From Rotaria socialis (Eukaryota > Rotifera > Eurotatoria > Philodinida > Philodinidae), in contig CAJNYU010000059.1 of the NCBI GenBank assembly GCA_905331475.1, positions 1-64,000 of the forward strand: 64,000 bases of DNA. The letters run 5' to 3'. The notes beneath the pieces are model-generated. The model worked only from the letters and a program-made list of their open reading frames with translations. It searched no databases and was not told the DNA's origin. Position 1 is the stretch's first letter, and every line of letters begins with the position of its first letter. The translations under genes were made by a program, and so were the position numbers. This document shows, piece by piece, positions 46,726 through 58,357 of the stretch.

Positions 46726-49700
46726 GTTTGATTAGTAATGACTAGACAAGCATCGCTCTAAAGAACAAGAAAAACTTGAGAAACATTCATGCGCATTTCA
46801 TATGAATGGTTGATTTGTGAATATAAACGTGATGGCATGATGGTACTACTAGTTTTGGTTTACGTGTTATCTATAGATGTTTAGAATCTATATACTTACT
46901 TATTCCAATGAGAACAAAATGATGATAAACGAACGTATTGATAAAAATAGAACTTTGAAAAATGTATACATATTTCTTCAAATTACGTTTCTTCCTTTTC
47001 TTAAATATATTGATGCCCTTATAACAACGGTCTTCTTTTCTTTTAACTACGCTCTGATGCAATGATTGACCATCGATCGATCATTGAGAAGTCTATAGTA
47101 AGCATCGTGCTTTGTTCAGTAACTAAATATGTATACTGATATATAAGAATCTAAGCCATAGTACCCTGTAGTATTGTAACAAAGAAGAAGAAAAAACGCC
47201 ACGCTTCTCATAGTTGTACATACACAAACGATCGATTATCATTAAACAACACTAACGATCATTCAATGTTTGCTACTGTTCTCCTTAGAAAATTTCTCTC
47301 TCCCTCTTCATATGCCAATGGCTACTATTTCATTTTAGTTATTATTTGCTTTCTATATGTATATCAATGTACATTTAGTTGAACTAATCTTAAACTCGAA
47401 CTAGCTAGGCGTAATAAATCTAGTGAGAAAAAAAAACAAAGCATTATATAACTATCAAAAGGAGTCACATAGCCTTGTGTTACAAGGTTTATACACTTAT
47501 CACTTGAGCCGAAAGAAAAAGAGATACTTGGTTCGAGTTTTTTTGCATTTGATTAAGCTGTATTGCGTCATACCGCTTACGAATTACCTCAAGAACAAAA
47601 TTGAAATAGAACTACTGTAAATTAGATTACATATATATATATATAACTTATTACTCGAGAGAAGCAGAACAAACTTATTCCAATAAATAGATTGACAAGT
47701 TCGTAATAAAAAGAAGCGATGGGGTGCGTATGACAAATGTTAATGGAATAATCATAGACACTGCCATCGGAAATAACTACTCGAATTTCAGCATTAGTAC
47801 AACCAACTGCTGTGCAAACCACACCTGTCAAAAGCTTTATTTAAAACGAGAACAAAACGTCTTGTTTTATTCTGCTATTATAATAATAATTCTATTATCA
47901 ACATGTCAACTACAAAACAAGCAAAAATTAGACACATCTGATAAGCACTAATCAATCTATTAGTCTATGCAAGATAAAATAGTTAACCTTGACAACGATA
48001 TCTTTCCATATACGCTTCTGTTTTAAATAATGATGATGATAATGATAATAACATTTCCCCTCGCTATTATTATTTGACCCTGAAAATATATCTTCTATAT
48101 ATATATATATATATATCGTTTGCTGTTACTCTATCGTAAAATCTTGTTGTGCATGCTTACTTCACAAAATATTTTCCACGTCATATGAAATGTAAAATAC
48201 TAAGATGCGTCGTTTTGTACGCATACTACTATCAGCTAGATTTTATTAGATAAGAAAGAATAATAGAGAGAAAAGACCGCAACGTTTCTTAAATTACTAC
48301 GTTCTACAATAACTATCTTCTAATCAATCGTGCATGTAATCGAACTTACATTTAATCCTTCCGAGATTGTTTAAAACAATTTTTAAAGTCCATTGTTAGT
48401 ATTGCTTTAGCAAATCTCGAGTGCAGGAACAAAAAAGAGGCATTAGACAAAGAAAGAAAAAGTACCTTTCATATTCTTTTCTCATATCAAAGTACACAGA
48501 GAAAAAACCTTGTGTGTAAATATACGACAGAACTGTATTTTACATAGAAATGCCCTTGTCAAACTTTGGTGCTCACAGTACAGAATATAAACACATCATG
48601 CGTCTCTACTTCTTATCTATTAGTTCAAATGGATGGTATATTAGAAAGAGACACAACCTTATGTATACGCTTCATTTAGTTTGATTTACATATTCGTTCG
48701 CACTCTGTTTATATATATATATATCTACCACGAAACGAACATCTAAACATGAAATGATTGTGATCAACTTACTTATATGTTACATTATATTACAACATAC
48801 AGTTCATTTGTCTTCTGTTCTTCTTATTTAGCCTTGGATGATTAGTAATTACGCTAACATCAGTCAGTAAACGTTTCCTATGTTGTAGCTTCTTTTGCTT
48901 ATTATATATATATTCTAGCTATTTCTGATGAGAAATATTATTCTATATTATTTACATACAGATACCACAAGAGAAACCAAAAAGAAAAGAATATAAAATG
49001 CAACTAACCGTTTAACAAAGATATTGAAAAAGGCTGTCTTGTTTTTATAGAAGCAAAAAAAAACCAAATATTTTTTTTCTTACTCTTTTTATCCGATGCT
49101 GTAATAGAGAACGGTCGAGAAGGAGAGGGAGAGAGACAGATGGGAATTTATTGATGGCAAAATAAACGTTGCACACTGTAAAGACAAACGAAGGCAAGTA
49201 TGTATGCTTCTTCCGTATAGCTAACCTATGACAAGCCATTCATTTCCTATACGGCTAAAGTTATCAGATCATTTAGGTAAAGCATATTGATTGGGTACAA
49301 AAGAAAATATCAATGGTCTATAGCTAGCTATTATTTCTACGTGTTGCAGTAACAAGAATGATCTAAGCATCGATATTGTTCTTTATTGAGTTAATAGGGA
49401 GAAAAAAAGCCTATAAGAACATTAATCTAAATAAATAAGAAGAAGAAAATCAGAAATCAATAATTCTATTGTTTATCGAGTTTTTTTCAGATCGAATCGG
49501 TCATATCAAATAGGTAAATCTGTAGATAGATTTAATAAGAATTTCATGCATTACTAAAAGCTAAAAATCTTATTTGAATAATCAATTACTAATCAATTGA
49601 ATATCTGCAGGATTGATTCTAGTTCTATTAATATTCTGGATTTTGTCTACGATGTGAATATCTCTAATTTTATCAAACAAATCAGACAGCCGGAAACCAA

Positions 49701-50877
49701 TCATTGATAAGTTAATAAACATTTTTATTAGATTTCTTTATATAGAATTACTTACGAAAAACGTTCTACATTGCGATAAAGATAAATAAACACAAGAGTA
49801 ATCCCACCAAAATCAGTACTTATTGTAAAAATGACAGTAATATATGAAGCTCCACTAGCACTTTGTGTGGTGCTCCATTAGAAAAAATTAATAAGTCGCT
49901 TACGACTTGGTAATATCTGCTTCTTTTTTGGCTGCTCTCTATTTACTGATCATGGATTATATTCATCGGAAATATGATTTCTCGTATACTATTTGTTTCA
50001 TTAATATCCAAAGTTGTCAGCGTCATTATGATTCGATTTTTCAAAATAATCTCCACAGCTTGACGACACATACCTAGTTTAATTATCATCGTTTACATAC
50101 TGAATTACCTATACAATCATCATCGTCATATAAATATATGACTTCATTTCTTAACATTATAAGTATAAAATATGCAACTGATGCCTTGTTGTTTCATTTA
50201 GTGACTTCATTGGTGCATTTTTCGATGGAAGAAAAATGGCTTCTTGATGTGATTTTCGTCTCATTGGGTCAAGGGACATGAAAAAAAAGAGAAAACTGGT
50301 GTCGAATTCCGTTAGAATGTATATTAACTTGAACGAGGCATTTTCTCTTTCTACTAATAAATAATGAAGCGAATGACAAGGGAATTCAGTTTTCAAAATA
50401 CAATTCAGAATATTAATTAGACTGATTTGAAGACTAACATAAGATCCAAAGAATAGTTGAATATGCTCATGAAGAAATCCATTCAATAAAAATCAACAAT
50501 AATATAAACATTCCGTTGTATTTTAATTCTAAACGAATAAATAGACCTATTTATTGAATAGAAAAAGAAAATACTTCAAGCAACAATAAATCAATGGAAC
50601 AAAAGAAAGATTCAAATCTGGTCGGATGGAATTTTAAAAACTAACAAGAAAAGGCAAAACAATAAGAAAAGTTGTAAACTAGAGATTTTGTTTTTTCTTT
50701 AATAAGATTTGAACAAATGCATGATCAAGTAAGTGAACAGATGAAAGCCAAACCAAAACTCAACACAGTACTTGAAATGATTTAAAATAACATGTCATTA
50801 TCTCTAGGTTTCTGTTGTGCTTGAAGCATGTAGAGTTGGAATAAATATGAATAATATTGCATGTCGCAGTGTCCATA
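46726..50877. other. Intergenic, no gene assigned
   Basis: About 4.1 kb of AT-rich DNA, including an AT run at 48096-48117. A 109-codon minus-strand frame at 50157-50486 lacks coding character. One minus-strand stretch at about 47700-47828 reads like a lone exon (see findings). Nothing else is supported. Confidence 0.4.
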
Positions 50878-53800
50878 TTATTTAATTAAAAAGCTAAACA
50901 TAAATGAATTTCAAGTTTATCGAAAAGCCTTTTATAAATAAAATAGAAGAAAAAAAATTTTCCTTTTACCTATATGGGTAACCTTGATATTTTGATCGAA
51001 AAATGGAAAGTATCAAACTGAACAACATGACGACTGTTACAAGACCAATAAATGCCATAATGCCTAGAGCAAAAGAAAAAAACCTTGAATAGTTCAATGT
51101 CTTTTACTCTTTTTTCTTTGTTTGGTTTACTTTTTCGTATTCCCCTACGGGACTTAACATTGGGTGCTTCATTTAATAGTATAATACCAATTGAAACTCC
51201 AAAATGTGGAAAAAGATACTTATAGTTAAGGAAAATAGACTGTTAGGTTTTTCATAGAAAGAAAAAATCTAAATTAAACGTATTAAAAATTAATAGTAAA
51301 AGGATATAGAGTAAGAAGACCTAAAAAGAGACAAAAATAACCTTGATTAGCTATTCATATATGTTGATAAAATAATGATAACAATAGCAGTACAAATCAA
51401 TGGTTTCAGAAACAGACAATTCAATCAGAGTTTATTCAATACTAATGCATAATATATATCATGATTGCTTTACGGTCCTAACTTCGATCATTCATTGATC
51501 TTCTCAAGGTTCATTCAAAATAAAACTGCTGTAAATAATCAGAGTAAACGAATATAGAATTTGATTTTTGTTTTTAAATCTTAGAAAAACTTTCATTAGA
51601 CAAAAATAGAAATAACTGGCAGAATTCGATGCATCGATCTGCATAGAATAACGAGCTATCTATTTCTATAACCAACTATTATTACTGCTGATGTCAATGT
51701 TAATTATATGTTTACGAACTATGTATGTTTCGGCTACATATTGCATATTTGAGTCGTTTGCGAATAATCCCTGAAAATAATAGACGAAGTTCAATTTCTC
51801 TTTTTATTGACATTCATATGTCTAATTACTTTACCATATCAGTTTTACGTTGAGATGTAAATGGTGGTTTGTTAATACGATTCCATGTTTGTCCAGAAAT
51901 ATAGTAACAAACGAGACCCTGAAAAAAGAAAAACGCTTGAAGCTTCTGTCGAAATACAAATTGAATGTAGATATATGGTTTCATTGTTTACTTTCTTTTT
52001 CATTGGAAAAAAAGGATATCGAATAATTTGAAAATTAATCACGAGAAAATACTTACGACAGTAATTATTCCCCATATTATAGGGCTATAAAAAATCTTGG
52101 GCGTTTCTCGTTTGATGTAAAAAAGAAGAAGTATCGCTGTTATAATTAATACTATAGGCAAAAATTGAGCATAATTTGGTGGACGAATCAGTTGAATCTA
52201 AGCACAAAACAAAAAGATTATTGATTTTAATAATATTGTCTTTGTTGTATTTATAGGCTTCGAAAAAAAGTGTTTGAATTTCAAGTGATCATGGTCCAAT
52301 ATTTTAATCATCGAGTATATTTCATATGTTTTCAAAACAAATTCTAATAATCAAAAGTACGAGCACGTCATCGAAATTAATCGTCTGTAGCTCATAATCA
52401 GTTAAATTTTCTATAGGAAATAAACTTCAGTTTTAAGAAACAATTCTAAACATCAAAATATTCAGTCAAGTTTCTTTGTTGTTGTAAGATAATAAATGTT
52501 GTTAGACATTTTCGATTAGGCACAGACATGACTGATGATTAGTTTACATTCATGACGACTAATTTGCTAGTTTATCTCGCTAAATAGGGACCATTCTTAA
52601 AGTGCCCAACATTTCTCCAATGCCACTAATTATCATTCGATCAGTAATGAGGTATTTAGTACAAATAATTGCTTTTGTTGTCGGATAGCACTTCTCGCTC
52701 GTCAAATTATAAGTAACGTCCACGATTTTTGATCTATCTGCATAGAATCGCTGAAAATCTAAATGATTTACTTTCGAGATGCGTCTAGATACTCGTACGA
52801 GCTTTATTGTCTATTGAAAAATTCCAAAGCTTCCAGTCAAAATTCATATAACTGTGCTAAAGTATTGCTATTCTAGAGAAAGGTCTGTGTAGAAAATATC
52901 TTTCTATGAAAAGATAACTTGTTGATAAGAATATGTTTGCTCTGAGTCAAACATTGAGATGTTTCTAGTATTGATAAAAACCATCTGGAGATATGATAAT
53001 AGCTTGAAACTGGATCATGTAAACTCTCTATGATTTTATGCTCATAGATTAAAAATCGAGTAAAAATATTGTACTCAACGAAGAAAAATTGGGAAATGCA
53101 ACTAAAATAGACATTTTTACAACTTATCATGTCCAACTCAAGTACATCATTCTCACCCAAAAGGAAAAGATCGAACAGTAAAGAACATTTATTTTCAAGA
53201 TACTACTCGTATTTTCTAATCGATTATTATTGCTTTTAAATGAACGACTCTCGCTCTATATATATATGTCTGGCTCTATATTTATATTGGTGTAATAGTA
53301 TAGGACTAACGCATTGCATCTCCGAATAGTTCATCTAAAATATTTTTCATCACTGAGAGTTGTTCTTAAGGTCATTCATGTTTTTGTTTATGCCACTTCT
53401 CAACAGATACATATTGTGTCAAATTAATGTCATATTTCATATTGTCATTTTAGTATGCATAGTTTCTTGACTTTCTAATGAACGCAGACTGTCTCTTGAT
53501 TCCTTTTAGTTGTTATCATGATATCAATACGTAAAAAGCATGCAGAGAGTCCGACAATCTGTCAAGTTAACTCGTCAGCAATCTATGTCAATTATACATT
53601 TACAGAAAGCAGATTTATGTGGAACGCGGATGTTTATTATGCCTACATTACTATCATAGATGTTTGTTCTAACAAGGAAAGGTCACCAAGTGTTCAATCA
53701 CTTTTGCGTTGAAACTACTTACATTACGTAGCTTCCGATGAGTTATGAATACACTAAAAATATTTTGGGCGGATAGCTTATTGTGACTAAACTAGGCCAT

Positions 53801-55131
53801 TTATAAGGTATGAGCTTTTTTGAGTGCCTGGGGTCCCCCTCAGGGATATTAAAAAATTGATGTTCGAATTTTGACTTGAAACTTTTCATAGAAAGACTCG
53901 CTAAGGAGAACAATTTGTTGTGAACGCTTCAGACTTTTCTATTATTCCTATCGTTAGACACGGGTATTGTGAAATTTGTATTGTACATCTTTCAAATGAA
54001 GTAGCAGATTTAATCAAACAAATAAATTCAATGATCAGAAGCACTCAAGAAACACTACTCTCGTTGAGATGTATTGCTACAAAAATCTCAAGTTAAAATT
54101 CGAAAATCAATTTTCGAATGTTCCTGAAGGGGGCTACAGCAATAATTAAAAAATACAATAAAAATAGCCTATTTTCGTAACAATAAGCTATCCGCCCAAA
54201 ATATTTTTAGCGTATTCATAACTCATTGGGAGCTACATAATATAAGTAGTTTCAACGCAAAAGCGATTGGACACTTGGTGGCCCTCCCTCGTAAGTTTAA
54301 AATGAGAATATGCTCGATATCAAAAGGTTAATTCTAGACATGAATATTTTTTTTAATTTGAAATTCAATCTATTCTATTGCATATATACAAAAATCTCAC
54401 TCGAATATCAGCACGTTCATAGACCCATTTTGCTACTTGTTCAGCAGAGAATTCCCTACTAAAATAAATAAATCGATATAAATACTTGCTATTTTGTTTT
54501 CAACTTACCGATGAATATCCATATAATCACTTTTTTTGGGACTCGTTTTAGGTGGAAAATGAATAAATACAGGTGCTGAATTTAATTTTAACTAAGAAAA
54601 AAAAATACCAAACATCTGATACTACAATTAGAATATTACATACAGATTGAAATATATCAGATGCATCATCAAAATCAACCATAGCAAAAAAAACACTCTT
54701 TGAGAATGCATTTGAATAACGATAACTTCGTGCAACTAATTCATATTCATTATGTGCATCTCTTTAAAAAGAAAAAGAGAGAGAGAGAGAGAAAGATTCA
54801 AAAATATAGTAAATAATTCATGTTTCTTACTGGCAAATAGCACATTTTCGTGCTGGAGCTAATGCTGTCAACATAACAAAAACTGAATAATTTCTTGGTT
54901 GTGATGTAACATAATATTTAAACCGTTCACTATTTAAACGAATAAGTGGCTTTTGAAGTGACAAATCGGTCAATTGTCCAACTTTTTCTGATAGCACATC
55001 CTAAGGTTTTTTAATGAATTTATTGAAATTCAAAATATATAGAGATATTCAAAAAACAAACAAACCTGTTTACTGAGAACTTTCGAAATCATACATATAA
55101 AGATATTGAACAAACATACGAAATATTTCAT
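50878..55131 (-). CDS. MAGT1: MAGT1/TUSC3 (OST3/OST6) oligosaccharyltransferase subunit
   Basis: Eleven exons: 55066-55131, 54831-55000, 54644-54761, 54509-54591, 54401-54458, 52057-52197, 51835-51918, 51720-51770, 51131-51218, 50970-51063, 50878-50893; 969 nt, 322 residues (human paralogs ~335-348). The protein is a thioredoxin-fold subunit of the STT3B-type ER oligosaccharyltransferase that holds substrate cysteines in mixed disulfides. A signal peptide (1-21) is followed by a lumenal thioredoxin domain with CAIC (Cys75, Cys78), FFAMVDFDDASDIFQ and the cis-Pro site LNSAPVFIHFPP. Four membrane spans follow, with family blocks RPPNYAQFLP, SGQTWNRINKPPF, QYVAETYI, and IFRSKYQGYPYSFLIK at the end. 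The last exon is just 16 nt and restores the conserved GYPYSFL end. The 2.2-kb intron 52198-54400 holds a foldback element. MAGT1 and TUSC3 cannot be told apart here. Confidence 0.93.
53676..54290. mobile_element. Foldback-type element with ~260-bp inverted arms
   Basis: The left arm from about 53676 (GGTCACCAAGTGTTCAATC, GTTGAAACTACTTA, ATATTTTGGGCGGATAGC) is the reverse complement of the right arm ending about 54290. Identity is high over the outer ~120 bases and drops inward (the GGGTCCCCCTCAGGGA block pairs with CCTGAAGGGGGCTAC), fading near 53930 and 54030. The ~100-bp centre is unpaired. No transposase frame is present and I could not identify a target duplication. It lies wholly within a MAGT1 intron. 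Confidence 0.75.
54776..54794. repeat. (GA)n run forming a long pyrimidine tract before a MAGT1 acceptor
   Basis: On the transcript strand this is a (CT)n tract a few bases upstream of the acceptor at 54762. It would act as a strong polypyrimidine tract. Confidence 0.7.
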
Positions 55132-55920
55132 TTTTAATGTTTGTTATAATATCCAAATTAATTAATTATTTTAACAGTAATAACTAAGCTATGATCAATA
55201 GTTCGTAGCAGATTTTTATTGGATTCTCTCTGTAATCGAATAGTATACGAATATAAAGCGTATGTGAATATATTTCGATAAATGATATGAAAAATAATAC
55301 TGAAAAAATATTTCAATAGAATTATATATTTCAACTTTTTATATTTAACTAATTTTTAGACAGATGTCATTGATAGTCGTACGAAAAAGAAAGCATTCAC
55401 ATATTGTAAAGAACAGAAAAATTCTAACATTCAACGAATAAATGGGGTACCATCTTGCTTGATAATTACTTTCTGATTACATATATTGTTTTTCAAAAGC
55501 TGGATTTTTATATATTCTATTATATTTATATCTGGGAATATACGATTCGAATCTGGCATGCCCCATTTCTCTCACTGATTGACGTTGTTGATGGCGTGCC
55601 AAGAAAAAGAAAGTTTTTCTTTTCGATTAACTAAATAGTATATTTCTTAACTGCTAGTAACATATAAGAAACTTTTCTTTTCTTTTCTTTTTCGTTCGAT
55701 ATAATCAATAAGGGACATGTTTACATTTACTATTCATGAACATCGATTTCATTCGAACTTTGTGGCGTGTACAAGTTCGCCTTTCTCTTTGATAGTAATA
55801 GAAAAAATCATCGTTTATCTATTTTCTTTGCCAGAATATAAACAACGACAATCATTCAAATCGTTATTTCTTTTATTTTATTCACTATCGTTACTATTTC
55901 ATTATTGATCTACATAAATC
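55132..55920. promoter_or_regulatory. Divergent promoter region between MAGT1 and the FH2 gene
   Basis: 789 bp separate the start codons of two head-to-head genes. No core promoter motif stands out in the AT-rich background. The assignment rests on arrangement only. Confidence 0.35.
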
Positions 55921-57969
55921 ATGCCAAACTATTCAAACTCGTCGTTCAATTCGGTCGATTGGGCGATGGGTGTTGATGGTAATATTCATAATTCTATTGT
56001 TCATGGTAAATGTATATATCGATTTTTTTCAGGCTTTCATCCACTAAAAAAACGTAATCTTTTGGAAAATTTACAAGTCATACCAGAGAAAGTTCCTCCA
56101 GCACCTATACCACCACCATTTCAAGATTTTCTTACGACAACGAATACAAAAAAACGAACACACGCAAGTTTAAATGTTTCTAGTAATACAAGTGATAGTA
56201 ATGTTTATCTACCACATCAAACATCGTCACCATTGCTTGATCATACAAATTATAAGTATGCTAAAATTCGTGCAAGACCAATTTATAATTTTAAATATAA
56301 TGAAGCAAGTATTTGGACACAACCTTCATCGAATTCAACACAATTTTCATTCAATAATCTTCAATTCGATGTAAAAATTGTTAATAAATTTTTTGCTAAA
56401 GAAAATAAACAAATCAATGATAGTAATCATGAAGAACGTTCACGAAATGGATCGATAGCAATAACAACTACACGACCATTTCAAATACTTGATAAATCAT
56501 CACAAATAACTTATGATGTAACGATGCGACATTTACTTCAATTATTAAAAAAAAATACTGGTAAAAATGCAACTATTGATGATGTTATTCATGGCATTGA
56601 CACGGGAAATATCGATAGTGAATGGTAAAGTTTAAAATCTAAAATCAGATGTTGTGCACCTCGAACAGATGTTTTACAAACTAATAAAAAGAGATTTTCT
56701 TCATTAGCCAATATTGATATGAATAGTACACTGCTTCTGCATGATGCATAAGAATTTCAACAAAGTTGAATTGTAAATTTTCATACAGTATTAATGAATT
56801 CTAGTATTGATTTTGACAGTCAACCGTCACTCAGAATATAACACTGCATTTTCAATTAGAATTTCATCTACGTAGATGATTTTTCGTGATCGAAATGAGT
56901 GGCAATATAATTGCTATTAAACATTTACTTTTTCTTTTTTGGATTATTCACATTCTTAAGCATCATTTTTATCTTTAAAAAACGTTTCTGTTATTCAGAT
57001 TTTTTTCTTTTTTAATAATTTTTGTTTTTATCAAAAACTAAGTATAGCAGTAAAGAATTCTCTTTTTCTTCTAGTCTTCAATGTGTTCAACGTTTAAATA
57101 GTACATTAAATAAACATTTTGAAAAACGACCTGAAGATCGAATAAAATTAGAAACATATAATATAGAAAATTTTGAAAATATAAATTTAGTTGAATTATT
57201 TTTTATAAAACTTCTTCAAATACCGAACTATAATTTTAAATTAAAATGTTATCAATATCGCGATGAATTACAATCACAATTAAATTTATTAAGTCAATCA
57301 ATTGATCGTTTGATTCAAGGCATTGAATTAATTTTAAATCATGAATATTTACCTGGTGTATTTCAACTGCTATGTTTTCTATATAATATTGTATCAAATA
57401 AATGTGTACCTGCTCTTGATTTAGTATCCTTAGTTGATGCATTGAATTCACCAACAAATCAAGTAAATAAAACTGTTGCACATGTTCTTGCAGAAATTCT
57501 CAATGAAAACTATCCAGATTATTTAATAAGTATAACGAATGATCAAGCATTAGTTGAACTTAAAAACGTTTTCTCAATTAAATATGAAAAACTGTACAGT
57601 GAAATTCGAGAAATCTATCAAGAATATCAACAACTTTGCAATGAATATTCAAATATAAAACATAAATATGAATTTCCATTATTTATTTCATCGATGCTTT
57701 TAGAAACAAAAATACAATTTGAAAAATTATTTCGACAAGAATTACTTATAAAAAAAGGTGAACAAAATTTAGCGATATATTTCTGTTCAAATGATTTAAC
57801 AATTGATATTTGTTTATCAACAGTGGGTCAATTCGTTGATAAACTTCGTCTTGCACATATTGAAAATACTAAAGAACAAAAACGTAAATGTTCAACGATT
57901 AGTTACCAACGTAAACAATCTGTTCTTCTACCAATGAATAGAGCATCATCATTTTTATCATTTATTTAA
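55921..57969 (+). CDS. FH2 (formin) protein, FHDC1-like, copy A
   Basis: Exon 1 is 55921-56624 and exon 2 is 57075-57969, joined in phase 2 across a 450-bp intron to give 532 residues. Residues ~45-65 contain a very short proline stretch (PPAPIPPPF), a minimal FH1-like segment. An FH2 lasso-like segment follows (IRARPIYNFKYNEASIW, FFAKENKQ), then the helical FH2 core in exon 2 (HFEKRPEDRIKLE, LVELFFIKLLQIPNY, VFQLLCFLYNIVSN, VNKTVAHVLAEIL, DLTIDICLSTVGQFVDKL). FH2 dimers nucleate and cap actin filaments (family knowledge). The usual GNxMN block is replaced by LYNIV, so activity is doubtful. Arrangement and helix order resemble FHDC1 rather than DAD-bearing Diaphanous formins. A 27-nt GT...AG segment at 56006-56032 is in frame and may or may not be removed. 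Confidence 0.75.
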
Positions 57970-58357
57970 ATGTAACTTAATTTTATGTTATTTTCTGTTT
58001 TTTTTTAAATATGTTCATGAAAATTTAAAAAAATATTTGCGGTGTTGTTTTCATCTTTTTTTCGTTGTTATTTTGTTTGTGTTTGCATTGCCGAGTTTTT
58101 ACATGTTTTCTTTTTGTCTTTAACTAACAGTATAGTTTTTTTTGTTCGATGTTAAATACGTTTCACAAGGGAAAAAAAATATATATATATATAAAGAAAG
58201 AAAATCAAAGCATGATACGATTTTGCTTGTCATTAATTTAGTTATAAAATAGATTTGATCATTATAAAAGAGAAAAAACAAGTAAACAGAAAAGAGCAAA
58301 GAAGAAGAAGAAGAAGCATGCATTGAGCAATTAATAGACAAGAAAAATTTTCACATA
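57970..58357. other. Convergent 3' gap between the two FH2 genes
   Basis: 388 bp of T-rich (+) and A-rich DNA with a short TA run (about 58180-58192) and a GAAGAA run. The 3' ends of the two transcripts probably lie here and may overlap. Confidence 0.5.

Noticed and set aside
47500-47540. GGTTCGAGT resembling a tRNA B box
   Set aside because: No matching A box or cloverleaf in the preceding 60 bases.
50157-50486. 109-codon minus-strand frame
   Set aside because: No codon bias and no flanking splice sites; the isolated frame is compatible with chance.
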